The notes: a model not told the origin generated them from the sequence alone. A stretch of 64,000 bases of DNA from Candidatus Vicinibacter proximus (GCA_016713905.1 JADJOE010000001.1:124001-188000), one strand, 5' to 3'; shown: positions 1 through 8,849, counted from the stretch's first letter. A program made the numbers and translations.

Positions 1-2
1 CA

Positions 3-128
3 ATTAAGCATTTTTTTGATTATCCCCCTGGTCATTTTCAAAAAAATTTACTGGAAGAAAAAAAGAAACTAAGTTGGCCAGCTTTGATTTCAAGTATTTT
101 AAGTTTGCAACATGATTTGGAGAAGTAA
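3..128 (+). CDS. C-terminal end of an unidentified protein (partial, cut by window edge)
   Basis: A reading frame open from the left edge ends in TAA at 126-128 and overlaps the start of the heptose kinase gene by 17 bases. The visible 41 residues end in ..LSLQHDLEK. They are rich in Lys, Leu and aromatic residues and show no motif I can name. Another frame is open from base 1 but stops at 70-72 and would leave a gap before hddA. The overlapping frame is therefore the likelier gene end, perhaps another sugar-pathway gene of the same operon. The product is unknown. Confidence 0.4.
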   Translation: MKHFFDYPPGHFQKNLLEEKKKLSWPALISSILSLQHDLEK

Positions 129-1140
129 AGCACCTTTTAGACTTGGACTAGCCGGTGGAGGCACAGATGTCAGTCCCTATAGTGATCTTTTTGGAGGGGC
201 GATATTAAATGCAACAGTATCTTTATTTGCTCATTCGAGTCTTGAATTATTGGATGAGCCTGTAATAGAGTTTAAGTCCATAGATCAAAATAAATCTCTC
301 AAGTTTCCATCCGGCACCCCTGTTCCTGTAAATATGGGTTTAGGCTTGCAATGTGGATTGTACAACAGACTTCTTCAGAACGGATCTTTAAATTCCAGAG
401 GACTTAGACTAACTACTTCTATGGATGTTCCTCCTGGCAGTGGTCTTGGAACCTCCTCTACGCTAATGGTGTCCATGATTAAAGCATTTGCAGAGATGCT
501 TAATTTGCCATTTGGTGATTATGACCTTGCCCATCTGGCCTATGAGATAGAAAGAATTGATCTTGGTCTGGCCGGAGGAAAACAAGATCAGTATGCTGCC
601 ACTTTTGGTGGTGTCAATTTTATGGAATTCAATAAAGAAGACCAGGTAATCGTAAATCCATTAAGAATTCGTCAGGAATATTTGAATGAACTGGAGCACA
701 ATATTGTTTTGTATTTTACTGCAACCAGCCGAAGTTCATCCGACATTATTGCAGCGCAACAACAAAACGTCACGGAAAAGAAAATCTCTTCCATCGAAGC
801 GATGCATCATTTGAAAGAACAAAGTAAAATGATGAAAGATGCCTTGTTGAAGGGAAAATTGCAGATGATTGGTGAAATTCTGGATTATGGTTTTGAGCAA
901 AAAAAGAAAATGGCTGACAACATATCTAACCACAATCTGGATGCAATTTATCATGCTGCTAAAGATGCGGGAGCGAGTGGTGGTAAGATTTCCGGAGCAG
1001 GTGGAGGAGGGTTTATGTTTTTCTACTGCCCACTAAATACAAAATACCGCGTTATGGAGAGACTTAATGACTTTGGCGGTTACTTTATGAAATATCAATT
1101 TACAACACAAGGTGTAAGAAGTTGGAAAAGCAATCAATAA
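112..1140 (+). CDS. hddA: D-glycero-alpha-D-manno-heptose 7-phosphate kinase (GHMP family)
   Basis: This enzyme phosphorylates D-glycero-D-manno-heptose 7-phosphate at C1, giving the alpha 1,7-bisphosphate of the GDP-heptose route in the cytosol. The 342-residue protein opens with KAPFRLGLAGGGTDVSPY, typical of the HddA branch. The GHMP ATP loop PPGSGLGTSS is at about residues 107-116, and a Gly-rich C-terminal motif (SGGKISGAGGGG) lies near residue 290. Length is normal for the family. Stop and next start are 1 base apart, so gmhA is probably translationally coupled. Presence of gmhA, hddC and gmhB next door supports a heptose kinase over other GHMP sugar kinases such as fucokinase-type enzymes. 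Confidence 0.88.
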   Translation: MIWRSKAPFRLGLAGGGTDVSPYSDLFGGAILNATVSLFAHSSLELLDEPVIEFKSIDQNKSLKFPSGTPVPVNMGLGLQCGLYNRLLQNGSLNSRGLRLTTSMDVPPGSGLGTSSTLMVSMIKAFAEMLNLPFGDYDLAHLAYEIERIDLGLAGGKQDQYAATFGGVNFMEFNKEDQVIVNPLRIRQEYLNELEHNIVLYFTATSRSSSDIIAAQQQNVTEKKISSIEAMHHLKEQSKMMKDALLKGKLQMIGEILDYGFEQKKKMADNISNHNLDAIYHAAKDAGASGGKISGAGGGGFMFFYCPLNTKYRVMERLNDFGGYFMKYQFTTQGVRSWKSNQ

Positions 1141-1141
1141 A

Positions 1142-1717
1142 ATGAAACAGATCAAAAATATAATTTCTGATTCCATTAAAGTTAAACAACTATTATTGGA
1201 AGATGAAAAAACACTAACTAAAATTCTGGAAGCATCTCATAAAATTCTGCACTCACTTCAAAATGGTGGTAGAATATACTTTTGCGGGAATGGTGGTAGC
1301 GCAGCAGATGCACAACACCTTGCAGCAGAATTTTCAGGAAGATTTTATCAGGACCGTAAGGCACTTCCGGCAGAAGCATTGCATACCAATACATCCTATT
1401 TGACTGCTGTAGCCAATGACTATAGTTACGATGTGGTTTACTCTCGTCTCATTCATGGTGTGGGTCATCCTCAGGATGTACTAATTGGAATCAGTACCTC
1501 GGGTAATTCAAAAAATATTGTACTCGCCTTAGAAGAGGCAAAAAAGATTGGTATGGCAACCATAGGACTTACCGGAAGTAAAGGTGGTATCATGAAAGAT
1601 ATATGCGATATAAATCTCGCCATGCCCTCAGAGGATACACCTCGTATTCAGGAATGCCATATTATGATCGGGCATATCATTTGTCAGATGGTCGAAGATA
1701 TGTATTTCCAATCCTAA
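1142..1717 (+). CDS. gmhA: Sedoheptulose 7-phosphate isomerase (phosphoheptose isomerase)
   Basis: GmhA converts sedoheptulose 7-phosphate to D-glycero-D-manno-heptose 7-phosphate, the first step of heptose nucleotide synthesis. The 191-residue protein is a single SIS domain. The characteristic FCGNGGSAADAQHLAAEFSG stretch is at about residues 47-66, and GISTSGNSKNI and IGLTGSKGG phosphosugar-binding loops follow. The length matches characterised GmhA proteins. It lies between hddA (1-base gap) and the hddC-gmhB fusion (10-base gap), clearly one operon. DiaA-type SIS proteins look similar, but the neighbours settle the assignment. Confidence 0.93.
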   Translation: MKQIKNIISDSIKVKQLLLEDEKTLTKILEASHKILHSLQNGGRIYFCGNGGSAADAQHLAAEFSGRFYQDRKALPAEALHTNTSYLTAVANDYSYDVVYSRLIHGVGHPQDVLIGISTSGNSKNIVLALEEAKKIGMATIGLTGSKGGIMKDICDINLAMPSEDTPRIQECHIMIGHIICQMVEDMYFQS

Positions 1718-1727
1718 TTTCGCACAA

Positions 1728-2981
1728 TTGAGAGAATGCATCATACTTGCTGGTGGTTTTGGAACGCGGCTTCAGCATTTGATTCCCGACACGCCAAAAT
1801 GTTTAGCCTTAGTAAATGGTAAGCCATTTCTTGACTATTTAATTCAATATCTGCTCACAGAAAAAACAGATAAATTCATTTTTTCCCTGGGTTATAAAAA
1901 TGAAATAGTAATAAGCTATATCCAATCAAAATTTCCAAACCTTCCTGCAGAATTTTGTGTTGAAGAAAAACCTTTAGGCACCGGAGGAGCAATTCTTTTC
2001 TCGTTAAAAAAATGCACTTCCGATCATGTTTTTATCCTCAATGCGGATACATTCTATCCCATTTCAATAGAAAGTCTTTATAAATTTCATTTATACAAAA
2101 AATCAGATATATCCATAGCATTAAAACCAATGTTATATCCGGACAGGTATGGTACTGTCCTTTTGGATGATGAAAATAAAATAATTCAATTTCTTGAAAA
2201 AAAGCCTTCATCGTACGGACTCATTAATGGTGGTATATATCTCCTTTCCAGATCCTGGTTATCAGGCCTTGAGTTGCCGGAAATATTTTCGTTTGAAACG
2301 GAAATTCTTCAAAGGTATGCTTCAACTGAAAATATATTTGGGGATGTCCAAGATGTTCCTTTTATCGATATTGGCATACCTATTGACTACGAAAAATCGC
2401 AATCGTACCTCCCTGAGCACTTAAGCTTAATTAAAAAAGATAAATTTTTATTTCTGGATAGAGATGGCGTCATTAACACCCTGAGAGAAAAGGATTATGT
2501 AAAAAGTATTGGGGAATTTGAATTTCTTGGCGATGTACTCCTTGAATTACCTTTAATTGCAAAAGAATTTAAACACATTTTTATTGTCACCAACCAGCAA
2601 GGCATTGGTAAAGGTTTGATGAGTGAGTCTGATTTGGATGGTATTCATCAAAAAATGAAAGCAAGCTTTTTAGAACATGATGTTTCTATAAGTGAGATAT
2701 ATTACTGTCCTCATCTTGTTCAGGACGCCTGTGAATGCCGCAAACCAAAACCAGGAATGTTAGATCAAGCAAAACAACAATTTCCGGAACTTTTATTTGC
2801 ACAATCCGTTCTAATCGGAGATAGTGTTGTTGATATGAAGATGTCTGAGAAGAGGGGATTGGTTTTCGTTGGTTTCGGCAACAAAATAAAAAATGAGCTT
2901 AATATGGAAGAAATGTCTAGAACATATACTGTGGAAAATTTTCATGAATTCCGAATACACGTTTTACCAAATTTAACATAG
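1728..2981 (+). CDS. hddC-gmhB: Fusion: heptose 1-phosphate guanylyltransferase (HddC) + heptose 1,7-bisphosphate phosphatase (GmhB)
   Basis: A 417-residue two-domain enzyme. Residues 1 to about 230 form a sugar nucleotidyltransferase with LAGGFGTRLQHLIPDTPK and the NAD metal/sugar motif. Residues about 240-417 form a HAD phosphatase with FLDRDGVIN, VTNQQGIGKG, a Cys/His zinc loop (CPHLVQDACECRKPKPG) and GDSVVDM, as in GmhB. The protein would dephosphorylate the 1,7-bisphosphate and then transfer GMP to C1, giving GDP-D-glycero-alpha-D-manno-heptose. The start is TTG at 1728: it is the only start just before the conserved RECIILAGG strand, and the nearby ATG at 1735 is out of frame. With hddA and gmhA, all four activities sit in three genes. 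Confidence 0.88.
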   Translation: MRECIILAGGFGTRLQHLIPDTPKCLALVNGKPFLDYLIQYLLTEKTDKFIFSLGYKNEIVISYIQSKFPNLPAEFCVEEKPLGTGGAILFSLKKCTSDHVFILNADTFYPISIESLYKFHLYKKSDISIALKPMLYPDRYGTVLLDDENKIIQFLEKKPSSYGLINGGIYLLSRSWLSGLELPEIFSFETEILQRYASTENIFGDVQDVPFIDIGIPIDYEKSQSYLPEHLSLIKKDKFLFLDRDGVINTLREKDYVKSIGEFEFLGDVLLELPLIAKEFKHIFIVTNQQGIGKGLMSESDLDGIHQKMKASFLEHDVSISEIYYCPHLVQDACECRKPKPGMLDQAKQQFPELLFAQSVLIGDSVVDMKMSEKRGLVFVGFGNKIKNELNMEEMSRTYTVENFHEFRIHVLPNLT

Positions 2982-3059
2982 TAAATCTAAAAATTTAAGA
3001 AAATAATTGGAATGTAAATTCAGTAAAATAATTTCACATTTACATATTCAGATTAATTT

Positions 3060-3698
3060 ATGAAGACATATTCCGTAAAAGAAATATTCTATACTCTTCA
3101 GGGGGAAGGTGCGCAATCAGGCAGAGCGGCTGTATTTTTAAGATTTTCAGGATGCAATCTTTGGACTGGAAGAGAAGAAGACCGTGTAAAAGCAATATGT
3201 AGTTTTTGTGATACGGATTTTGTTGGTGTGGATGGTACCTATGGAGGAAAGTATAAATCCGCAAAGGAGTTAGCTAAACAAATTCAAGATTTATGGCCTG
3301 ACCAAATCGGAGCCAAACCCTACGTGGTGTGTACTGGAGGCGAACCGCTATTGCAATTAGATGAAGAATTAATCTTCGAAATCAAGAAATATAATTTTGA
3401 AATCGCCATTGAAACCAATGGCACTTTTAATGTACCAAAAGGTGTAGATTGGGTGTGCTTGAGTCCGAAGCCAAACACAAATATTCTGGTTGCGAAAGGC
3501 AATGAATTAAAATTTATATTCCCTCAACAAGATCTACAGCCTGATTCCTTCCAAAATTTTGATTTCGAATATTTTTACATTCAACCGATGGATGGGGTTG
3601 ATATTTTAGAAAATATACAAAAAGCCATTAAGTACTGCTTAGAAAATCCAAAATGGCGACTAAGCCTACAAACGCATAAACAAATTGGGATCAGATAG
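3060..3698 (+). CDS. queE: 7-carboxy-7-deazaguanine synthase (radical SAM)
   Basis: QueE contracts the ring of 6-carboxytetrahydropterin to 7-carboxy-7-deazaguanine, in the queuosine pathway. The 212-residue protein starts KEIFYTLQGEGAQSGRAAVF, a QueE hallmark. Its 4Fe-4S cysteines are spaced CX14CX2C (C..CSFC near residues 32-50), as in the E. coli-type QueE and unlike the usual CX3CX2C. CTGGEPLLQ near residue 90 is the SAM-binding GGE motif. No other queuosine gene lies in the window. It converges on the nuclease-helicase gene with only 18 bases between stops. Confidence 0.93.
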   Translation: MKTYSVKEIFYTLQGEGAQSGRAAVFLRFSGCNLWTGREEDRVKAICSFCDTDFVGVDGTYGGKYKSAKELAKQIQDLWPDQIGAKPYVVCTGGEPLLQLDEELIFEIKKYNFEIAIETNGTFNVPKGVDWVCLSPKPNTNILVAKGNELKFIFPQQDLQPDSFQNFDFEYFYIQPMDGVDILENIQKAIKYCLENPKWRLSLQTHKQIGIR

Positions 3699-3716
3699 CA
3701 AATTAATATTTATAAA

Positions 3717-6700
3717 TTATAATTCAAGATTGAAATATTCATCCATTAAGGTTTTATAAATTAAGGATTCCGAAAGCACAAGAGGATCCCCAAAAACTAT
3801 AATTTGCTCCTTTGCTCTCGTAAGTGTTACATTTAATCTTTTATCCAGACCGATCACGGACTCGTTACTAAGTTGCGAAAGTTGCCTGACGCTATGTACA
3901 CAAGCTGAATAAATAACTATATCTCTAGCACTGCCTTGATAGCGCTCCACAGTATCCACTTTAATGGGCAGTTCCTGTAAACCTTCTATTGCCAGATTCT
4001 TTCTGATATTAGATATCTGTGCCCTATATGGAGTAATGATTCCACATGTTTGCTCATTCCATAAAATATTATTTTTATTATATATCTCATAAATTATTTT
4101 TACCAGAAAACTTATTTTTTGGGCTTCGTAATCATGAGTTTTTGCAAAGTAACTTTCTTCTTTGTTTTCAGAGGGTATAAAAATTGTTCGTTCTGAAGTT
4201 AATATTTCTTCAAGTCCAGATTTCACATTTAAAAATTTATCTCTTAAGCGAATTGTTTGCCTTGAGTTTTTATCCTCAGACATCAGTCCAAGTTTTTGCT
4301 CGTAAAATAATCTGGAAGGCAATTTCATAATATCCTGATGCATTCTGCCTTGCTTAGACAACATATCATATGCCTGCGTCCACCCATTACTTTGACACTG
4401 ATGAAACAATCGCTCAAAAAATGAATCACTGGATCTTTTAATGCCTAACTTATTCAATTCAATATCTTTTATTATAGTCGAAGTTTCTGGTTGTGCACTA
4501 ACCGCAGGAAGTTGCAAATGATCACCAATGAGAATGAATCGTTTAAATTTTGACAATAGACCTACTAAATTGGGTTCTAGTATTTGAGAAGCCTCGTCAA
4601 TTATTACAGTATCAAATTTGGTTAAATCAAACAACTCCTTTTTTCCCTGAATGGAGGCAATTGTCGCAGTGAAAATTCTTTTCTCCAGAATAAATTTTTT
4701 GATTCTTTCTCTTGATGACAATTCACTCAAACGAAAATCAAGTAAATTTTTCTGAAACTTAGTTTGAATTGCATATCTTGAACCTATTCTTACAAAATCA
4801 AAGGCTGCACTTGTATCTATAGATTCAATAGCTTCACAAATCTCATCTACTGCTCTGTTTGTATAAGCCAACAATAAAATTCTCTCCTGGGTTTGATTAA
4901 TCAATACCTCTACCAGATTTCTGATAACAATACTGGTCTTACCAGAACCGGGTGGACCCCATATTAAAAAATAATCCTTAGCAGAAAGAACTTTTTCAAC
5001 AAGTCCAGATATATTAGGATCTAAATTTGAATGGTTTGAAATTTTATAAGGAGTTATCTCAGGTGGAATTCGCCCTAAAACTTTATCCCGATAAACTTTT
5101 GGGGATCGCGCAAACTCGTATAGATTTTCATACTGGTGCAAAAATGACCTGTCAAGCGAATCAGGCTCCAGATTCCAAGTAGTATTTAGTGGTAATGAAG
5201 TTGTATCAAATTGTCTACCTCTCAATCGAATTTGACAATGTGAATGACTTAAACCAACTAATGTACATTTATACACCTGATGAGACAATATACCTTGTCT
5301 GTCACTAAATTCCGGATAAAAAACCAAAGTGTCTCCCAATCTAAAACTTGTCAATAAATTTTGTGCAAACTTATTTTCCAAAGAAATTACCGGCGCGTCA
5401 TTATCGTTTTGTTGAATTTCTATAATTAAAAGGTCCGCCAGAATACTAAATTGCATTTCCTTTTCTTCTCTGCTGAACAACCACAGCGAAGCTAATCCTG
5501 CAGTTTGAGTAAAACCACTTAATCCAGTCTTGGCAATCAGCTGTTCTCTGGCAACAAAATATGAGAAGTACTTAAAATATTTGCTTTCCAATTCATCTAA
5601 AGCACAATATGTTTTAATCCAAATTTCTGCGTCACGCTTTACAAAACTATCCAGAGTTTTAATCATTTCTGGTTGAACCTTGTCTAAAAAACTACCATTT
5701 TCAGGATTGGTAAATGCAAGATGATAATGCATCAGCACAATTGAATTGCGCACAATTAATAAATCTTTTTTTATTTTATGATTTGGTATAGATTGACGTA
5801 AACTATTTATTGTTTGTGAAGAATACAAAATGTAACACGGACTATTTTGATTGTCTTTGTATACAGATTGGGTTAAAAGATTATATAGAAATGCCTGTCC
5901 CTTGTGACTGGTATTGATTCCACTTGAATCCGTATTGTATGGTTTTCCACTTTTTAATTCTATTATCTTGCGGGTTCCTTCAGGTGATGCGAATAGTACA
6001 TCCAATCGTCCTTGAATACCATAACTGTCTGAATAGTAGCTTGGTTCCAAATGAACTACATCCAATTTATCATATAATCCTTCAAAACGGTTTTGAACTA
6101 TTTTTTGGAGATTATCAAAATGATCCTTGGTTACTTTTTTATAGTCCATATACTCCTGCTCCTCCAGCAATGATAAAGGCAATGGGTATTTATTAAATAC
6201 TGCTGAAGCTAATTGTTCATAATTCAAAGTTGGATTAATAATTAGCTCATCCAGAAATTCATTTACAGTAGTTCCTATTAAAATATTTTTACTAGCTGAT
6301 CTGGGTTGGAACAGGTTGAAAAAATGTTTGAGGGATGAAGAATTTTTTTCGGAATAACATTCTGCAACTGAAGTAACATCTACGAGATAATCTGGAAAAA
6401 TCACAATGTCTTCAAAAACCCAATATCCACTTTTATCTTCTAAATGATGCACATATGCAGGTATGGGAAATCCATTAATTGCTATCGCTTTTCTGATCTG
6501 GTTTAAATATTGTGGGTCTATTCTACTTGTATGTAACTCAAGCATTTGAAAATCATAGGACTCTAAACTAATGTAAATTTTTTCTGCATCCATTTGCTGC
6601 AAACTTACCCTATATGAACCTTGACCTTTGTTGAGGACTTTTAAATCTTCATAAAATTCAAATTCCGTAAATACTTCCAGGTTCTGTGGAATTGTAGTAC

Positions 6701-7016
6701 CATTTAATTTACTTAACAATTCGAGAAACACCGTTACACCAATTTGATTTATTGCGTCATTTGGATACAAGGCGGATTCATTAATTTTCTGGCGGTAAAT
6801 GAACAGCAAATGATAAAGCCTTTTACTTATCCATTTTTTATGAAATAAATATGCAATTCGACTATTAAATGAATTAAATAATCGATCCCGTGAGTCCCCC
6901 AATTCAAGTACTAATTCGTCAATCCGGGCCTTTAATTCTAAAGATGGCTGGGTACTTTTCAGGTAATTTAATAATATACTCTTCTCCGGCCAATTCATAT
7001 GCAGTGGCTCTCTCAT
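3717..7016 (-). CDS. Dna2-like nuclease-helicase (Cas4/RecB-type nuclease + superfamily 1 helicase)
   Basis: A 1099-residue protein with a PD-(D/E)XK nuclease in the first half and a UPF1/DNA2-type SF1 helicase in the second. Nuclease signs, around residues 215-375: VTSVAEC..., GTTVNEFLDEL, GRLDVLF (motif Asp), KIIELKSGKP (ExK) and QAFLYNLL (Q-x3-Y). Helicase signs: GPPGSGKTS (Walker A), VIIDEASQ (Walker B), GDHLQLPAV (motif III), and VDTVERYQGSARDIVI and LNVTLTRAKEQ near the C-terminus. The usual GxxxH histidine is Asn here, and the Cys-rich iron-sulfur cluster of Cas4/Dna2 is not complete. Likely role: processing of DNA ends or flaps in repair or replication. It appears monocistronic; the ATG at 7016 was taken as the start, with the Met at residue 7 as an alternative. 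Confidence 0.82.
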   Translation of the reverse strand: MREPLHMNWPEKSILLNYLKSTQPSLELKARIDELVLELGDSRDRLFNSFNSRIAYLFHKKWISKRLYHLLFIYRQKINESALYPNDAINQIGVTVFLELLSKLNGTTIPQNLEVFTEFEFYEDLKVLNKGQGSYRVSLQQMDAEKIYISLESYDFQMLELHTSRIDPQYLNQIRKAIAINGFPIPAYVHHLEDKSGYWVFEDIVIFPDYLVDVTSVAECYSEKNSSSLKHFFNLFQPRSASKNILIGTTVNEFLDELIINPTLNYEQLASAVFNKYPLPLSLLEEQEYMDYKKVTKDHFDNLQKIVQNRFEGLYDKLDVVHLEPSYYSDSYGIQGRLDVLFASPEGTRKIIELKSGKPYNTDSSGINTSHKGQAFLYNLLTQSVYKDNQNSPCYILYSSQTINSLRQSIPNHKIKKDLLIVRNSIVLMHYHLAFTNPENGSFLDKVQPEMIKTLDSFVKRDAEIWIKTYCALDELESKYFKYFSYFVAREQLIAKTGLSGFTQTAGLASLWLFSREEKEMQFSILADLLIIEIQQNDNDAPVISLENKFAQNLLTSFRLGDTLVFYPEFSDRQGILSHQVYKCTLVGLSHSHCQIRLRGRQFDTTSLPLNTTWNLEPDSLDRSFLHQYENLYEFARSPKVYRDKVLGRIPPEITPYKISNHSNLDPNISGLVEKVLSAKDYFLIWGPPGSGKTSIVIRNLVEVLINQTQERILLLAYTNRAVDEICEAIESIDTSAAFDFVRIGSRYAIQTKFQKNLLDFRLSELSSRERIKKFILEKRIFTATIASIQGKKELFDLTKFDTVIIDEASQILEPNLVGLLSKFKRFILIGDHLQLPAVSAQPETSTIIKDIELNKLGIKRSSDSFFERLFHQCQSNGWTQAYDMLSKQGRMHQDIMKLPSRLFYEQKLGLMSEDKNSRQTIRLRDKFLNVKSGLEEILTSERTIFIPSENKEESYFAKTHDYEAQKISFLVKIIYEIYNKNNILWNEQTCGIITPYRAQISNIRKNLAIEGLQELPIKVDTVERYQGSARDIVIYSACVHSVRQLSQLSNESVIGLDKRLNVTLTRAKEQIIVFGDPLVLSESLIYKTLMDEYFNLEL

Positions 7017-7152
7017 AGCTTAATTGTTTAAATCCAGCCGAAGATAAGTCAATTTTCTAAATCAAAAATGACCATTAAATTGGAAATTATCCATGCAGTT
7101 TGAAAAACTTAAATTCAATTTATACAAATGTTTACATATTAAATAAATTTAT

Positions 7153-7160
7153 TATATTTG
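7153..7160 (+). promoter_or_regulatory. Candidate -7 box TATATTTG
   Basis: TATATTTG fits the Bacteroidota TAnnTTTG consensus. A weak TTTA lies 18 bases upstream at 7131-7134. It would drive the OmpA-domain gene starting at 7309, with a leader of about 140 nt. The -33 match is poor. Confidence 0.35.
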
Positions 7161-7308
7161 CTATTAAATTTGAAATTCAATAGAATTATTCAGAATAATA
7201 TTCTGTAATATTAAAATATCATAACTATTATTTTAATATTTTGTTAATTTGGATTCATTTGCAAAACATAATATCATCCACATTCGTTTACTTTTCATAT
7301 CAAAAGCC

Positions 7309-7941
7309 ATGAATAAATTAACTACAATGATTATTACACGTGCCGGAGCCATACAGGTGATTCTTGCTTTTACATTGATGGTAATCTTTCAGTGTCGTCA
7401 AAACGAAAAAGGAGTAAAATCTTCCAGTAAGCCACCAGTACAGTCAATTTCACCGGATAGTTCATTCATGTATACCACACCATTGAGTGAAGAGACTAAG
7501 TCCGCTCTTCAAAAATTGGCTGAGCCTAAAATGGTTGAAGGAAACATTGGAGAGCAAATTACAACCTTCATTAAAAATGGAATTTATGACTATGGAGAAC
7601 AATTTAAGTTTATAGATATAAGGTGGGATGGCCGCACAGCCAAACTAAAGGAAAAATCAAGACTTGAAATAGATGACCTTGGGAGAATAATGTTGCTTTT
7701 TCCAAAATTAAGAATCAAAATGGAATCTTATTTGGACAACAATGGTAACCCTAAACAAGATGAAAAAATAACCCAGGATAGGGTTGAGTATATCAAGAGT
7801 CAATTGGTTTCTGTTGGAATTCAACCTGAAAGAATTAATATAAAGGGCTTTGGTTCAAAATACCCTGTTGGAGATAATAAGACTTATGAGGGAAGACAAA
7901 TTAATGACCGCATTGAAGTAACCATCCTTCAATTGTTTTAA
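7309..7941 (+). CDS. OmpA-domain cell-envelope protein
   Basis: About 210 residues. The N-terminus has a hydrophobic segment (AIQVILAFTLMVIFQC) that ends in Cys and may be a lipoprotein signal, although FQC is a poor lipobox. The C-terminal half is an OmpA/MotB peptidoglycan-binding fold: KIESYLDNNG-type strand, TQDRVEYIKSQLVSVGI, RINIKGFGSKYPVGDNKT and GRQINDRIEVTIL with the conserved NDR Arg. It should tether the outer membrane to peptidoglycan. The frame is open back to a TTG at 7249, but ATG 7309 (or 7327) puts the hydrophobic segment where a signal should be. A strong terminator follows the stop. The function beyond peptidoglycan binding is unknown. Confidence 0.7.
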   Translation: MNKLTTMIITRAGAIQVILAFTLMVIFQCRQNEKGVKSSSKPPVQSISPDSSFMYTTPLSEETKSALQKLAEPKMVEGNIGEQITTFIKNGIYDYGEQFKFIDIRWDGRTAKLKEKSRLEIDDLGRIMLLFPKLRIKMESYLDNNGNPKQDEKITQDRVEYIKSQLVSVGIQPERINIKGFGSKYPVGDNKTYEGRQINDRIEVTILQLF

Positions 7942-7968
7942 AGATTTATATATTTTACCTACTACTGG

Positions 7969-8006
7969 AAAAACCGGAGGTTAAATGTAACCTCCGGTTT
8001 TTTATT
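7969..8006 (+). terminator. Rho-independent terminator after OmpA-domain gene
   Basis: AAACCGGAGGTTA, loop AATG, then TAACCTCCGGTTT form a perfect 13-bp stem followed directly by a T-rich run (TTTATTTTT) on the plus strand, about 30 bases after the stop at 7941. Confidence 0.88.
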
Positions 8007-8053
8007 TTTGAAGAAGCCACCATCTAAAAATCAATACAATGCCTGGACTTGAA

Positions 8054-8081
8054 AAGACCCCTTGGTGGTTCAAGGGGTCTT
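8054..8081 (-). terminator. Hairpin, probable terminator of the DUF937 gene
   Basis: AAGACCCCTTG and CAAGGGGTCTT form a perfect 11-bp stem with a 6-base loop. Read on the minus strand it ends in GGGGTCTTTTC, a short U-run, about 80 bases past the stop of the minus-strand gene at 8163. No U-run follows on the plus strand. Confidence 0.55.
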
Positions 8082-8162
8082 AAGGATTCCATTTCAAAAC
8101 GAAAAAACGGAATTATTTTCTATTGAAGGCTTATTATACAAACGCCTGCTTTGGTTGACTAA

Positions 8163-8765
8163 TTATCTGTTTAATAGGAATTTCATTCCCATTTGAAGCA
8201 GATCATCTGAGATGTTACCATCACCGTCTGAATCTAACAATTTTCCAAAAATGCCAAGACCTGAATTTTGCTCAGTTTGCTGTTGCACTGTTGAACCCAA
8301 TACTTGCTGGATGTTGGTTTGATCAACTTGATTATTTGCCCTAGCTTTCCCTATCAAACCCATAACAATTGGGGCAAGCATAGACATTAGGCTCAACACA
8401 GTAGAAGGCTCCATACCAAAAACTTTACCAATACCATTTGTAACATTTTGCTGCTTAAAACCCAGAATATGTCCTAAAATACCTGCGGAATTTGTCATTT
8501 GTGTCGGAGCGGCCTGACCTGAATTTCCTAAAAAACCCATTACATCATCCAATATACTGCCATTGTGATCCCTATCTAATGCACCAAGAAGTCCTTCCGC
8601 TCCAGATTCACTAGAACTGTTGTTTAGGAGACCTTGCATCAAGGTGTTAATCACACTTTTAGAAGCTGCTACGCCGATATTTGGATCCTGGATACCGGCT
8701 TTTCCTGCCATTTGTGCCAACATCTCATCTGGTAAGTGTTGACTTAGTAAATCATTCAAATTCAT
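8163..8765 (-). CDS. DUF937 (YidB-like) protein with two EF-hand-like loops
   Basis: A 200-residue protein without a signal peptide or membrane segment, built of short Gly/Leu/Gln-rich helices typical of DUF937/YidB proteins (N-terminal NDLLSQHLPDEMLAQMAGKAG). Two acidic loops resemble calcium-binding EF/dockerin loops: DRDHNGSILDDV near residue 65 and DSDGDGNISDDL near residue 180. Both have Asp at positions 1 and 3, Asp or Asn at 5, Gly at 6 and Ile at 8. A hydrophobic stretch at about residues 125-140 (VLSLMSMLAPIVMGLIGKA) lies between them. The cellular role of this family is not established. It is a single gene between two hairpins and the divergent barrel-protein gene. Confidence 0.75.
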   Translation of the reverse strand: MNLNDLLSQHLPDEMLAQMAGKAGIQDPNIGVAASKSVINTLMQGLLNNSSSESGAEGLLGALDRDHNGSILDDVMGFLGNSGQAAPTQMTNSAGILGHILGFKQQNVTNGIGKVFGMEPSTVLSLMSMLAPIVMGLIGKARANNQVDQTNIQQVLGSTVQQQTEQNSGLGIFGKLLDSDGDGNISDDLLQMGMKFLLNR

Positions 8766-8837
8766 ACATGGGTTTATTTAAATTAAAAACTCTATAACAA
8801 GTATTTAGAAAAAAAAATTCCATAAACATCAATCGAT

Positions 8838-8845
8838 TAACTTTG
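8838..8845 (+). promoter_or_regulatory. Candidate -7 box TAACTTTG close to a GTG start
   Basis: TAACTTTG fits TAnnTTTG and lies only 4 bases before the GTG at 8850. A start site 5-8 bases downstream would fall at the start codon, giving a leaderless or almost leaderless mRNA. No clear TTG/TTTG is present at the -33 position. Confidence 0.4.
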
Positions 8846-8849
8846 TGGG

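Noticed and set aside
3717..7016. Part of a CRISPR-Cas or other defence system (Cas4-like nuclease)
   Set aside because: No repeats, cas genes or defence partners nearby; the helicase fusion fits Dna2-type repair proteins.
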